Shown in pieces: positions 35,294 to 44,652 of a stretch of 64,000 nt of DNA; within the stretch, counting starts at the first letter, position 1; the number at the start of each line of letters is the position of its first letter. The DNA is from JAIQFL01 sp035295745. GTDB taxonomy: Bacteria; Acidobacteriota; Terriglobia; Bryobacterales; Bryobacteraceae. The position numbers and the translations under genes were made by a program. The stretch covers positions 62,001 to 126,000 of the forward strand of contig DATGIL010000080.1 of assembly GCA_035295745.1 (NCBI GenBank), read 5' to 3'. The notes beneath the pieces were generated by a model. It had not been told where the DNA came from and made no database searches. It saw only the letters and a program-made list of their open reading frames with translations.

Positions 35294-35623
35294 TTGGAGA
35301 TCGATCGGGAGTTGTTGAAGGGGAGTATCAGCCTGGTGTTGCTCAGCCTGCTTTCCCGCGGCGAGATGTACGGGTACGAGATCATGCAGGAGTCCTCCCG
35401 CCGCAGTGCCAATGCCTTCGCACTCAAGGAAGGCACTCTTTACCCCGCCCTGCATCAACTCGAGAAGAAAGGCCTCATCCAATCCGAATGGCGCACCGGC
35501 GATAACGGCCGCGAGCGAAAATACTACCTGCTCACTAAAAAAGGGAAAAAAGCGGCGCAAAAATATGAGCAGCAATGGCAGTATCTGACCGGCGCAGTGA
35601 ACGCCCTGCTCGAGAGCAACTGA
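35294..35623 (+). CDS. PadR-family transcriptional regulator
   Basis: A 109-residue winged-helix repressor. The TTG at 35294 follows AGGAGAGGGA and gives the normal PadR N-terminus (EIDRELLKGSISLVLLSLLS); the frame upstream covers operator DNA. Motifs: MYGYEIMQE, the recognition helix region FALKEGTLYPALHQLEKKGLI, the wing RKYYLLTKKGKK and a C-terminal dimerisation helix. It heads an operon with a membrane protein and an MacB-like permease and probably represses it through the palindromes just upstream. Confidence 0.93.
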   Translation: MEIDRELLKGSISLVLLSLLSRGEMYGYEIMQESSRRSANAFALKEGTLYPALHQLEKKGLIQSEWRTGDNGRERKYYLLTKKGKKAAQKYEQQWQYLTGAVNALLESN

Positions 35624-35624
35624 G

Positions 35625-36359
35625 ATGCGCGCCACCGATTCTCTCATCGACGAAATCGTGCGATCCTCGCAGATCCCCTCCGGTCACGGGCGCGAAGTGC
35701 TGCGCGAACTCCGCTCGCATGTCGACGATTTCGTGCTTCACGCCCGCTGCGCCGGGCATCCCGATGACGAAATCGAACGCATGGTCCTCGCCAGTTTCGG
35801 CGATCCCCAGCAGATGGGCCGAAACTTCGCTTGGGTATACCGGCGCGAGCGAGCCGTCAGGCGTCTGGCCACGTTCAGCCTCTCCACGTTGGCGACCGCA
35901 CTGCTCACGGCATCCGCGATTCTGGCGGTGCAGGCCGGCGTGGGCGAGGGCTTCGGCACTCCGATTCTGCGGACCATCGGAACCCACCACACCATCATCG
36001 AACTGAAGAATATCGCGGCCACGGTCGCCGCATACGCAGGTCTGCTTGCGATCTCGCGCCGGCGCCGCCTCTCACAAGCTGCCGCGCTCGTCGCATTGCT
36101 TGCTGCCTTTGCGCTTCACGTGCCCTACCTGATTTTCGGAATTGCCAACGCAATCTTTCTGCGCCTGGTGCAAATCCGTGTGAAGCCGCAGACCGCGCGC
36201 TTCGGCGTCGTCGCCGCGGGCTTCACGATGTTGGGACTTCTGATATCGGTTCCATCTCCCGCAAGCTTCGCAAGTTGGCTGGTGATGGGTCTCGGATATC
36301 AGATGATGACTTGGCTCGCCGCGCGCACCAGGCAAATGAGCACACATCTTCAGGAGTAG
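35625..36359 (+). CDS. Membrane protein with N-terminal permease-prefix-like domain
   Basis: A 244-residue protein whose ATG follows the PadR stop by one base. The N-terminal ~75 residues (IDEIVRSSQIPSGHGREVLRELRSHVDDFV ... DEIERMVLASFGDPQQMGRNFA) form the helical prefix found at the start of acidobacterial orphan permeases and related HAAS proteins. About five transmembrane spans follow (TLATALLTASAILAVQAG, IAATVAAYAGLLAI, AAALVALLAAFALHVPYLIF and others). It is probably an accessory or sensor subunit for the permease encoded next. Confidence 0.82.
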   Translation: MRATDSLIDEIVRSSQIPSGHGREVLRELRSHVDDFVLHARCAGHPDDEIERMVLASFGDPQQMGRNFAWVYRRERAVRRLATFSLSTLATALLTASAILAVQAGVGEGFGTPILRTIGTHHTIIELKNIAATVAAYAGLLAISRRRRLSQAAALVALLAAFALHVPYLIFGIANAIFLRLVQIRVKPQTARFGVVAAGFTMLGLLISVPSPASFASWLVMGLGYQMMTWLAARTRQMSTHLQE

Positions 36360-36362
36360 CTG

Positions 36363-38798
36363 ATGTTTCAGGACCTCCGTTTCGGCTTCCGCTTGATCCG
36401 CCGCAATCCCGGCTTCTCGCTTCTCGTCATCCTCTGCATGACGGTGGGAATCGGCGCCACCACCTCCGTGCTCGGCTGGATCGAGGGCATCCTGCTGCGT
36501 CCGTTTCCGCTGGTAGCCCATCAGGACCGCATGGTCGCCCTCACCGGTACCGATCGCAACGGCCGCACCGACGTCTCGTGGCCCGACCTCCAAGACCTGC
36601 GCCGTAATTGCTCACTGGTGGACAGTTTCATCGCCGAGCACATCGGCGGCGCTACCCTCGCGATCGGCGACCGCGCCGAGCGCGCCACCGGAAGCGTCGT
36701 CTCCTCCAACTATTTCGAGGCGCTGGGCGTTCACGCGATTCTGGGCCGCACTTTCGATCCCTCCGAAGATGTCGGCCGGAACGCGCACCCCGTCACCGTA
36801 ATCAGCTACGACTCGTGGACGAATCGCTACAAGAGCGATCCATCCATCATCGGCAAGACGCAGATGCTGAACGGCGTCCGCCACACCATCATCGGCGTCA
36901 CCCCGGAAGGATTCTACGGCACCTTCGTCGGCTATTCGTTTCAGTTCTGGGTGCCCGCATCCATGGAAGAAACCTTCGAGGGCGGTGGTTACAAGCTCGA
37001 CAATCGCGACGCGCGCTGGAGTGAAGGATTCGCCATCCTCAAGCCGGGCGTTACCATCGCGCAGGCGCAGGCCGAGATCTCCGCCATCGCCCATCGCCTG
37101 GAGTCCACTTATCCCGACACCAATCGCAATCGCGGCTTCCAAGTCTACCCGCTGTGGGCTACGCCGTTCAACCAGGCTGGTACCCTGCTGCCGACGCTCC
37201 GCATCTCGCTCGTGGTCGCCACCTTCGTGCTTCTAATCGCGTGTGCCAACGTCGCCAACCTGCTCCTGTTCCGCGCGCTGGGCCGGCGACGTGAAATCAC
37301 CGTGCGCCTGTCCCTCGGCGTGACCCGCAGCCGCCTGCTGACGCAACTGCTGACCGAGGGCCTGATCCTCACCGTCCTGTCCACGCTCGGCGGATTGCTG
37401 CTGGCGCACTGGAGCCGCAGTCTCATCAAGCTGCTCTTCCCCCCGACGGCCGCCGGCGTCGTCATCCACTTGCCGGCCGAAATGGATTGGCGGGTGCTTG
37501 CGCTTTCTGCCGCGGTTTGCCTGGTCGTCACCGTGCTGTTCGGTTTGATTCCCGCACTCCAGGTAGGCAAGATCGACCTGGCCTCTGCGATGAGGTCCGA
37601 ATCGGGCGGCGTGGTGGGGACGCGCAGCAAAGCGTCCGTCCGCTCCTGCCTCGTGCTGGCGCAGGTGGCGCTCAGTTTCATCCTGCTGGTGGGTTCGGGA
37701 CTGCTGCTCAAGAGTCTGCAGACGATGCGCGAAGCCGACCTGGGATTCTCCACCAACGATGTGCTTGCCGGATCAGTAGACATGGTTTCGGCCGGTTACG
37801 ATCCCGCGCGCATCCGGGCCTTCCAGGATCAGATCGTCGAGCGTATGCAGGCACTACCCGGTGTGGACTCGGTGGCCTGGGCTCGCACCGTTCCGTTCAC
37901 CTATCGTGTCTACGCTTCCGCCGCTATCGCCATCGATGGATTCGTGACGGAACCAGGCGAACAGCCGACCGTCGATTACAACGAAGTTGGGCCGGGATTC
38001 CTCTCCACAACCGGGATTCCGCTGGTGGCCGGCCGCGAGTTCACCTTCGCCGACAACGAGACCGCGCTTCCCGTCGCCGTTGTCAACCAGACCATGGTGG
38101 ACCGTTTTTGGCGCGGTGAGAGCCCGGTGGGCAGGCGTCTTCAAGTCAAGGGTCGTTGGCTTCAGATTGTCGGCGTCGCGCGAAATTCCAAGTATTCCGT
38201 TTTGCTCGAAACCGCCAAGCCGTTCTTCTATGTTCCGCTACGGCAGGGGATGGGAGGGCAAAACATTTTGATCCACACGCGTCTTGGTACGGACGCGATT
38301 GCCAATGCCCTGGTACGCGAAATCAAAGCGATCGACCGGAACCTGGCGCCCGGTGAAGTGATCACCATGCGCGAGCAGGTGAGCCGCAGAACGTGGACCC
38401 AAAGGGCGGCGGTGACTCTGCTCGCGATCTTCAGCGGCATCGCGCTGCTGCTGGCCGGGATCGGGCTCTACGGCGTGATGTCATACTCGGTGTCGCAGAG
38501 CACGCGGGAACTGGGCCTGCGGATGGCTCTGGGTGCGGATATGGCAGGCTTGCTGCGCATCGTGTTTGCGCGAGGGCTGATACTGGCGTCGCTGGGAATC
38601 GGCGCGGGGGTCCTGTTGGCGCTAGGTTTGACGCGATTGATGGGGGACATGCTGTACAAGACCAATCCACGCGACCCGGCTCCGTTTGTCTGGGCTTTCG
38701 TGGTGATGATGGCGGCTTCGTGTGCCGCGATCCTGGTTCCCGCATGGCGGGCCGCGGGCACCGATCCGGTGCGAGCGTTACGCGACGAATGCCGTTGA
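36363..38798 (+). CDS. MacB/FtsX-type ABC permease of the acidobacterial orphan permease (ADOP) type
   Basis: An 811-residue protein with two FtsX-like modules. An N-terminal RLIRRNPGFSLLVILCMTVGIGATTSVLGWI span leads into a periplasmic MacB_PCD-like domain (VSSNYFEALGVHAILGRTF). Three spans follow at about residues 280-420, then a second periplasmic domain (VGPGFLSTTGIPLVAGREF) and three C-terminal spans (LLAGIGLYGVMSYSV and others). No ATPase gene accompanies it, which is why such proteins are called orphan permeases; function in export or lipoprotein/peptide handling is inferred from MacB. Four bases separate it from the preceding gene. (Cited motifs are read in pieces.). Confidence 0.92.
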   Translation: MFQDLRFGFRLIRRNPGFSLLVILCMTVGIGATTSVLGWIEGILLRPFPLVAHQDRMVALTGTDRNGRTDVSWPDLQDLRRNCSLVDSFIAEHIGGATLAIGDRAERATGSVVSSNYFEALGVHAILGRTFDPSEDVGRNAHPVTVISYDSWTNRYKSDPSIIGKTQMLNGVRHTIIGVTPEGFYGTFVGYSFQFWVPASMEETFEGGGYKLDNRDARWSEGFAILKPGVTIAQAQAEISAIAHRLESTYPDTNRNRGFQVYPLWATPFNQAGTLLPTLRISLVVATFVLLIACANVANLLLFRALGRRREITVRLSLGVTRSRLLTQLLTEGLILTVLSTLGGLLLAHWSRSLIKLLFPPTAAGVVIHLPAEMDWRVLALSAAVCLVVTVLFGLIPALQVGKIDLASAMRSESGGVVGTRSKASVRSCLVLAQVALSFILLVGSGLLLKSLQTMREADLGFSTNDVLAGSVDMVSAGYDPARIRAFQDQIVERMQALPGVDSVAWARTVPFTYRVYASAAIAIDGFVTEPGEQPTVDYNEVGPGFLSTTGIPLVAGREFTFADNETALPVAVVNQTMVDRFWRGESPVGRRLQVKGRWLQIVGVARNSKYSVLLETAKPFFYVPLRQGMGGQNILIHTRLGTDAIANALVREIKAIDRNLAPGEVITMREQVSRRTWTQRAAVTLLAIFSGIALLLAGIGLYGVMSYSVSQSTRELGLRMALGADMAGLLRIVFARGLILASLGIGAGVLLALGLTRLMGDMLYKTNPRDPAPFVWAFVVMMAASCAAILVPAWRAAGTDPVRALRDECR

Positions 38799-38831
38799 CA
38801 CCATCACGCCGCCATCGCAGAATGGCGGAAG

Positions 38832-39521
38832 GTGAATCAAAAAAAGTTCATTCTGTACGCTGCCGTCATCGGGGCAGTGGTCGGGGCATGGATGGCGGGC
38901 GGGGACCTGCACAGCATCTTCGCAAAGATTCCCGCGTTGGGTCCCGACCGGTCTCTGCTGGACCATCGGTCGCTGCTGGGCATCTGCCTGGCGATATTCG
39001 TGGTCTACAGCATTTATTGGGAGGTGGCTGCGAAGAATGCGGCGGCCGCGAAGAGTTCAGAGTCGCCATCGTCGCGCGCCGTGCACGTCGTGCTGGTCAA
39101 CGTCGCATTTCTGCTCGAGATCGCGCCGATTCACGGCCTGGGACGATTCGTGCCGGTTTCGGTCCCATTGATGCTCGCAGGAATCTCCGTTGAATCTCTC
39201 GGGCTCCTGATCGCGATCTGGGCCCGGCGGCATCTCGGCCGCAACTGGAGCGGCGAGATCACCGTCAAGGTGGATCACGAATTGATCCGGTCGGGACCAT
39301 ACCGTCGTCTGCGGCATCCGATTTACACCGGCATTCTCGCGATGTACGTGGGAATCGCTATGGTCACCGGGGAATGGCTGGCCGTGGTCGGTCTGGTTCT
39401 CGTGATGTTTGCGTATTGGCGCAAGATCCGCATGGAAGAGGCCACCTTGCACGGCGCTTTTGGCGCGGTTTACGAAGAGTATTCACGGGGCACCTGGGCA
39501 CTGATACCGGGCATTTTCTGA
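38832..39521 (+). CDS. Isoprenylcysteine carboxyl methyltransferase-like membrane protein
   Basis: A 229-residue protein with about five membrane spans. The C-terminal part has the family signature: LIRSGPYRRLRHPIYTGIL, a hydrophobic span, then RMEEATLHGAFGAVYEEYSR, matching the RHPxY and E-E-x(n)-Y elements of ICMT/PEMT-type methyltransferases. These use SAM to methylate membrane-embedded substrates; bacterial members are largely uncharacterised. The start is a GTG with only a weak ribosome-binding site, 33 bases after the permease gene. Confidence 0.87.
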   Translation: MNQKKFILYAAVIGAVVGAWMAGGDLHSIFAKIPALGPDRSLLDHRSLLGICLAIFVVYSIYWEVAAKNAAAAKSSESPSSRAVHVVLVNVAFLLEIAPIHGLGRFVPVSVPLMLAGISVESLGLLIAIWARRHLGRNWSGEITVKVDHELIRSGPYRRLRHPIYTGILAMYVGIAMVTGEWLAVVGLVLVMFAYWRKIRMEEATLHGAFGAVYEEYSRGTWALIPGIF

Positions 39522-39557
39522 CAGTTCGCAACCGTGGGCGCATTATAATGGAGCGTT

Positions 39558-39842
39558 ATGAAAGAGTGGGGCTTCGCCCAGACCGACGCATCGCAGGAAC
39601 TGGCTCAGTTGCATTACTTCTCGCTGAAAAAACACCAGTCCGGTACCGAGATTGAGTTCGTCGTCACCGTGAAGGAGTTCATCACCCCGAAAGAGCCGAC
39701 GATGCATTTCTTCGCGCAGGCTAACCGGCAGACGAATCAGAAAACGGCGCCCTACACCCCATGTGGGTGGGGAAAGACGATGCTCGAAGCTCTCTCCGAG
39801 TGTGTCCGCGCCATCAATCGCTTTCCCTACGAAGGGGAATGA
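39558..39842 (+). CDS. Small hypothetical cytosolic protein
   Basis: A 94-residue acidic/aromatic protein with no signal peptide (MKEWGFAQTDASQELAQLHYF). The sequence alternates beta-like strands (TEIEFVVTVKEFI, TMHFFAQANRQ) and ends with a helix (KTMLEALSECVRAINRFPY). It looks like a compact alpha/beta domain similar to small DNA- or RNA-binding folds, but I cannot assign a family. It converges with the SBBP-type gene, whose stop is 15 bases away. Confidence 0.65.
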   Translation: MKEWGFAQTDASQELAQLHYFSLKKHQSGTEIEFVVTVKEFITPKEPTMHFFAQANRQTNQKTAPYTPCGWGKTMLEALSECVRAINRFPYEGE

Positions 39843-39857
39843 GACGCACGAGCCGCT

Positions 39858-41981
39858 CTACGGCTTCACGCTGATGAACACGGGTGGGGACTTGGCTCCC
39901 GCCACAACCAGAACAGCAGGGACCGCGCTGAGCACCGTTCCGGATGGAAGCGCGCCGGGGAGTTGCACATTGATCTGTGTCATGCCGGCAATCAAGCCGG
40001 GGGCAGCGCCGCTAAAGAGAGTGGTTCCGGCCACTCCCGCGAAAAGGACCTCCGGGTTATAGATCGAGGTCACAATGTACGGCGGCGGGATCGGTGTGAC
40101 CTGCCCATCGGCCAGGGGATTCAGGACGGTATGGTTCACGTCCGTCAGGTACCCGGTGCCGGTGGCGTAAACGGACACGATGGATCCGAGGCGAGCCGGG
40201 TTGTCGGGCGTATTGATTGTGCCGTCCTGGTTGATGATCGCCCCCTGCCCGTTGACGGCGAAGATCGCCGCGTCACTACTGTATGCGGCAACTTCGAGCG
40301 ACGCCACAGTTTGCCCGCCTACCTGCACCTGGATCACTGGCAAGTTGCTCGCGAGAGGGAAGGCGAACGGCGCGACGGCATGAATCTCATTTGCTTGTAC
40401 GAAAAGCAGCGGCGCCGGTTGGGAGCCGAATAGCACCTGAATGCCGGCCAGCGATGTGGGGTATTGGTTGGCAGCGTTGGGCGCCGCCGCGATGCCCTGG
40501 ATGGGACCGAGGCCGGTGCCGGAGAGCAGGAAGATCTCACCCGGAGCGATTCCTTGGTTGATCAGGCTGGAAGCGAGGTTCTCCGGACATCCGAAGTTCG
40601 CGGCAGGCGGGGCGGTAAGATCGATCTGCATGGTTGTGGATGTCCGGGTGTTGTAATACAGAATGTGGCCGGGAGACGAGAGAGAGACAGCGGTGTCATC
40701 GCCTTGTCGGAAGTACGTGGCTGCCAGGATGCTGCCGCCGGAATTGAATTCGCCCACGAAACTGCCGCCCGCCTCCGAACAGGGCAATCTCAGCAACTGA
40801 ATCGAAGTGGTGGGCATGGGACCGGTTCCGTGACCGAAAACAAACGCGCTGCCGGACGAATCGAGCAGGAGTGAATCGATCTGCGCCTGATCGATATCAG
40901 TTTCGGCGAGGATGAGGCTGGCATCGGCCGGCAAAACGAGGATGTAACTGGCGCCTAGCGGTCGGACGGGCGGCGTGACGACTAACGGATTCGGTGGCAA
41001 TGGAGCCGGACTCACAGCCAAGAACAAATGTTGCGACGTATTGAGTGCGATCGCTACACCAGCGCCTCCGATCTTCGGTGCGACGGCGTAAAGCAGCGTG
41101 GAATTCAAAACGGCGCCGGCCGAAGTGTCAATCACGGTGATGTAGGGTCCGCCGGCGTCTCCGGTGAGATAGGCGCGGCCGGCATGATCGACATCGAACG
41201 CAAGGATGGAAGGCGCCGAGTAAGTGGCGTAAGTCAGAGCGGCACCAGTGGCGTTCAGCCGCGCAAAGAAGAAGCCCGCGGGCTTAGAGGTTACGGCGCT
41301 GCCGACAGCCGGAAAATCTGGAGAACTGGTGCTGCCCGCGACGTACACAGAGTTGGAGGCGTCCACCGCGATCAGCGAAGGGACGTCCGAGCCCGAGCCG
41401 CCTATGAGCGTAGAGAAGACGAGCGTGCCGTCGGAGGCGAACTTGGCCACAAATGCGTCGCCGCCGGCCGCGACGTAAGAAGGACCGTAGGGCGACTGAG
41501 TGTTGACGACGATTACCGGCTTGACGGGACCAGCGTTCTTCGTCTGAAAGGCGCCGGGGGTAACAGGGAAATCGGCAGAGTATGTGTAGCCGGCGATGTA
41601 AACGTTGCCCTGCGCATCGGTCGCAATCGCGGTGGCTCCATCCTGGCTACTGCCGCCGAAGTATGTCGCATAGAGTACATTACCCGAAGAATCCTGCTTG
41701 ATGAGGTACGAATGTTGGCAATACACGGGCGTGGGACCCTGGAAAGGCGAGAGATCCTCTGTGGTGCAAACCGTGGAAACGGCGGTTTTCTGAAATGCAG
41801 TTGCGGTGGTCTGGACGAAGTTGGTTTGGCCCGTTCGCCAAACATTTCCGGCACTATCGATGGTGGTGGTACCACCGGCGGCGGCCCCAAATAGCGGGGA
41901 AATGACGAACAGTGCCGAAAAAACGAGAGCAAAACGCATGCAAATCAATGACCAGGATGCCATACCTTTGGGATCGCTCAT
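39858..41981 (-). CDS. Secreted SBBP-repeat protein with TIGR03437-type C-terminal domain
   Basis: About 707 residues. Possible starts are 41981 (MSDPK), 41963 and 41939 (MRFALVFSALFVISPLFGAAA); the last begins directly at the signal peptide, and none has a strong ribosome-binding site. The longer frame to 42632 is antisense to another gene. The N-terminal half has SBBP-type repeats (GNVLYATYFGGSSQDGATAI followed by GNVYIAGYTYSADFPVT; then GSGSDVPSLIAVD, SVYVAGSTSSPDFPAV). The last ~210 residues (NQYPTSLAGIQVLFGSQPAP ... SIVSVYATGTG ... GLIAGMTQINVQLP) match the TIGR03437 domain known mainly from Solibacter. Likely a cell-surface or extracellular adhesive protein. Confidence 0.87.
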   Translation of the reverse strand: MSDPKGMASWSLICMRFALVFSALFVISPLFGAAAGGTTTIDSAGNVWRTGQTNFVQTTATAFQKTAVSTVCTTEDLSPFQGPTPVYCQHSYLIKQDSSGNVLYATYFGGSSQDGATAIATDAQGNVYIAGYTYSADFPVTPGAFQTKNAGPVKPVIVVNTQSPYGPSYVAAGGDAFVAKFASDGTLVFSTLIGGSGSDVPSLIAVDASNSVYVAGSTSSPDFPAVGSAVTSKPAGFFFARLNATGAALTYATYSAPSILAFDVDHAGRAYLTGDAGGPYITVIDTSAGAVLNSTLLYAVAPKIGGAGVAIALNTSQHLFLAVSPAPLPPNPLVVTPPVRPLGASYILVLPADASLILAETDIDQAQIDSLLLDSSGSAFVFGHGTGPMPTTSIQLLRLPCSEAGGSFVGEFNSGGSILAATYFRQGDDTAVSLSSPGHILYYNTRTSTTMQIDLTAPPAANFGCPENLASSLINQGIAPGEIFLLSGTGLGPIQGIAAAPNAANQYPTSLAGIQVLFGSQPAPLLFVQANEIHAVAPFAFPLASNLPVIQVQVGGQTVASLEVAAYSSDAAIFAVNGQGAIINQDGTINTPDNPARLGSIVSVYATGTGYLTDVNHTVLNPLADGQVTPIPPPYIVTSIYNPEVLFAGVAGTTLFSGAAPGLIAGMTQINVQLPGALPSGTVLSAVPAVLVVAGAKSPPVFISVKP

Positions 41982-42041
41982 GAAAGTGCCTACTTGCGAA
42001 TCTACCCCAAGCAGCAGAATATGGCACCAGGAGAGATTCCA

Positions 42042-42872
42042 ATGCAAAATCGGGTCCTGGTGACCGCAGCAACAGGCATCCTCGGCAAGGCCATCGTCGA
42101 GGCAGCAGTCGGCGCTGAACTTCCAGTACGACAAGCAGTGCGCAATCCAGCGAAAGCGAACCCAAACGTAGAAGCGGTGCGGCTGGACTACGCCGATGCG
42201 GCGACGATCGCGCCGGCGCTCGCCGGGGTGTCGGCGATGGTGCTGATGGCTCCTCCTCTCGACCCCAATGCTCCGGCTGAAGTCGCCCCTGTGATTGCGG
42301 CGGCGAAGGCGGCGAATCTGGAGCACCTCATTTTCATCTCTGCCTTCGGCGTCAACCACAGTGAGCAAGCTCCGTTGCGAATTGTCGAGCACCTGGTCAT
42401 GGACTCGGGTGTGCCTTTTACCATACTGCGGCCGAATTTCTTTATGGAGAACTTCTCCGAAGGGTTTCTGGCGCGCGGCATACGGGAGCAGAACGCGATC
42501 TATCTCGCCGCCGGCAATGGGGAGACCAGCTTCATTTCGGCGCGAGACATTGCGGCGGTCGTCGTCACCGTGCTGCAGAAGCGAATCACTGGCAGGGATT
42601 TTGACCTGACTGGCCCGGCAGCGCTCGATCACACCGAGGTCGCGAAGATCATCAGCGAGGTCTCAGGCCGAACGGTCACATACCACCCCTTGACCGAACA
42701 GCAAATGCTGGAAGGGGCGCGGGCGCAAGGCATGCCGGAACCAACCGTCGCATACATGGGCATGCTTTACGCCGTGGTGCGCGCAGGGTTTGAGGCACCC
42801 GTCAGCGGCGATGTCGAGACAATCACCGGACGAAAGCCGATGACGTTCGAGGCGTTCTGGCGTACCCTTTAA
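42042..42872 (+). CDS. NmrA/QorB-like NAD(P)-binding oxidoreductase
   Basis: A 276-residue atypical short-chain dehydrogenase. The ATG at 42042 follows AGGAGA by seven bases, which is better than the frame start at 41994. The nucleotide loop is VTAATGILGKAIVEA (GxxGxxG variant), followed by VRNPAKANPNVEAVRLDY, HLIFISAFGVNHSEQAPL and FTILRPNFFMENFSE, the pattern of NmrA-like and quinone oxidoreductase 2 (QorB) proteins. No catalytic YxxxK is seen, as is usual in this group. Role: redox sensing or quinone/NADPH reduction. Confidence 0.88.
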   Translation: MQNRVLVTAATGILGKAIVEAAVGAELPVRQAVRNPAKANPNVEAVRLDYADAATIAPALAGVSAMVLMAPPLDPNAPAEVAPVIAAAKAANLEHLIFISAFGVNHSEQAPLRIVEHLVMDSGVPFTILRPNFFMENFSEGFLARGIREQNAIYLAAGNGETSFISARDIAAVVVTVLQKRITGRDFDLTGPAALDHTEVAKIISEVSGRTVTYHPLTEQQMLEGARAQGMPEPTVAYMGMLYAVVRAGFEAPVSGDVETITGRKPMTFEAFWRTL

Positions 42873-42908
42873 TTGGCCTCCGGCCCCGGCCCCTGTTAGA
42901 TTAAGAAG

Positions 42909-43688
42909 TTGCCGAACCTGCAAGGCAAAATCCTCATCATCACCGGAGCCACGGGAATTGGGGCGGCCAGTGCCCGGCGGGCCGCCGCCGATGGTGCGCG
43001 CCTCCTGATCGCCACCAGTGACGGCGCGTCGGGTTGGGAACTGGGGCAGGAGACCGGCGCCGAGGTCTGGATTGGAGATCTGACGCGCCGTGATTCCGCT
43101 GCCAGTGTGCTGGCGCAGTGCATCTCGAAATTTGGCCGGGTGGATGGCCTGTTCAACGTGGCGGGGCTGAGCGGCCGCCGCTTTGGCGATGGCCCGGTTC
43201 ACGAATGCACCGATGAAGGCTGGGATGTCACGCTGGCCCACAATCTCCAGATTCTGTTTCACATGAGCCGGGCCGTGATTGGGCGGATGTTGGAGCAGGA
43301 CCAGGACGAAGGTGGAGCGCGGGGCTCCATTCTGAATATGGGCAGCGTGCTCACGGATGTTCCCGAGCCGCACCATTTCGCCACGCACGCGTATGCGGCG
43401 GCGAAGGGCGCTGTTGTCGCCATGACGCGATCGATGGCCTCTTACTATGCGCCGCATCGCATCCGCATCAACGCGATCGCTCCCGCGATGGTCGGCACTC
43501 CGGTGAGCCGTGCCAGCGAGGACCGTGAACTGATCGAATTGATCCGCAAGAAACAGCCGCTCACGGAAGGTATGATCGATCCAGACGATGTCGCGCGGGC
43601 CGCGCTATTCCTGCTCAGCGACGAGGCCCGTTCCATTACCGGAGAGGTTCTGGCAGTAGACGCGGGATGGAAGGTCAGCGGAGCCTGA
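42909..43688 (+). CDS. Short-chain dehydrogenase/reductase (SDR)
   Basis: A 259-residue classical SDR starting at a TTG. Cofactor loop TGATGIGAAS, DLTRRDSAAS acidic turn, NVAG, catalytic SILNMGSV serine region, YAAAK (Tyr-x-x-x-Lys) and INAIAPAMVGTPVS. The C-terminus (DEARSITGEVLAVDAGW) is typical of SDRs acting on sugars, polyols or fatty acyl groups. It is followed 15 bases later by a ROK kinase, so a role in carbohydrate catabolism is a reasonable guess. Confidence 0.93.
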   Translation: MPNLQGKILIITGATGIGAASARRAAADGARLLIATSDGASGWELGQETGAEVWIGDLTRRDSAASVLAQCISKFGRVDGLFNVAGLSGRRFGDGPVHECTDEGWDVTLAHNLQILFHMSRAVIGRMLEQDQDEGGARGSILNMGSVLTDVPEPHHFATHAYAAAKGAVVAMTRSMASYYAPHRIRINAIAPAMVGTPVSRASEDRELIELIRKKQPLTEGMIDPDDVARAALFLLSDEARSITGEVLAVDAGWKVSGA

Positions 43689-43703
43689 AACGGAGACGTT
43701 CCC

Positions 43704-44648
43704 ATGGTGGTCTTAGGAATCGACATCGGCAGCACCTTGATTCGCGCGGGCATGGTGGATGGCGAGGGCGCAATTCTCGCATCCCGTACCATTGCTACGC
43801 CGAACGACCTCGAAGGCTTTGTGCCGTCGTTGCAAGACGCGATTCGCTGGCTGCTGGAAGCCACCGGATTGCCGGCGGGTGTGGGGATCGGCTGTAAGGG
43901 AACCATCAACCCCGATAGCACCCTGGTCGAGATCCTGAACGGGCCTTTGCATTTCCTGGAAGGGCTGCGTCTGAGCGACCTGCTGGGACTTCCCGCGGAT
44001 GTTCCGGTGTTTGCCGATAACGACGCCCATGTCGCGATGGCGGGTGAGATGGTGTGGGGCGCGGCGAAGGGACACGAGAACATCCTGCTGCTGCTGTTGG
44101 GGACGGGCATTGGCGGCGCGGTGGTGACGAACGGCCAGTTGCTGCGCGGCCATTCGGGAGTGGCGGGACAACTCGGGCACATCACCGTGGATCCGGACGG
44201 CGCGCTCTGCGCGTGCGGCAATCGGGGCTGCCTCGAGACGGTGTTTTCCGCGCGCGCCATCGAGTCCGAGGCTTGGGCCGCTGTGCATCGCGGTTGCTCC
44301 TCGACCTTGACGCGCCTGTTTCGGGAACAACCGCAGCTCGCCACCTGCCGGACGATTTTTCAGGCGGCGAGTGAAGGCGACGCGCTTTCGATTTCGGTGA
44401 TCGCCAAGGCGATTCGGGCTTTGGGTGCGGCAATTGCGGGTCTGTTGCACGTGTTCGATCCGGAGTTGGTAATCCTCGGAGGCAAGGTAGCGGATGCAGG
44501 CGCCGATCTGCTGGTTCCTCTGCAGGAAGAAGTGTGGAGCCGCTCGCGCTGCCTGCTCGGCCGGGAAGTGCCGTTGATCGAACAGCAGGTTGCCGATAAG
44601 TCCGGAATTGTCAGCGCAGCCAGCCTGGTGCTCTCGCCACGAGGGTAA
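43704..44648 (+). CDS. ROK-family sugar kinase
   Basis: A 314-residue kinase. Phosphate-1 motif GIDIGSTLIRAGMV, DNDAHVAMAGEM, the ATP-binding GTGIGGAVVTNGQL and GHSGVAGQLGHITV, and the zinc site CACGNRGCLE (CxCGxxGCxE), all diagnostic of ROK glucokinases and N-acetylhexosamine kinases. No N-terminal DNA-binding domain, so it is an enzyme rather than a repressor. It lies close behind the SDR gene, probably in one transcript. Confidence 0.93.
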   Translation: MVVLGIDIGSTLIRAGMVDGEGAILASRTIATPNDLEGFVPSLQDAIRWLLEATGLPAGVGIGCKGTINPDSTLVEILNGPLHFLEGLRLSDLLGLPADVPVFADNDAHVAMAGEMVWGAAKGHENILLLLLGTGIGGAVVTNGQLLRGHSGVAGQLGHITVDPDGALCACGNRGCLETVFSARAIESEAWAAVHRGCSSTLTRLFREQPQLATCRTIFQAASEGDALSISVIAKAIRALGAAIAGLLHVFDPELVILGGKVADAGADLLVPLQEEVWSRSRCLLGREVPLIEQQVADKSGIVSAASLVLSPRG

Positions 44649-44652
44649 CGGT

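Noticed and set aside
41982..42632. A longer N-terminus for the SBBP-type protein
   Set aside because: It is antisense to the NmrA-like gene; a signal peptide begins only at about 41939.
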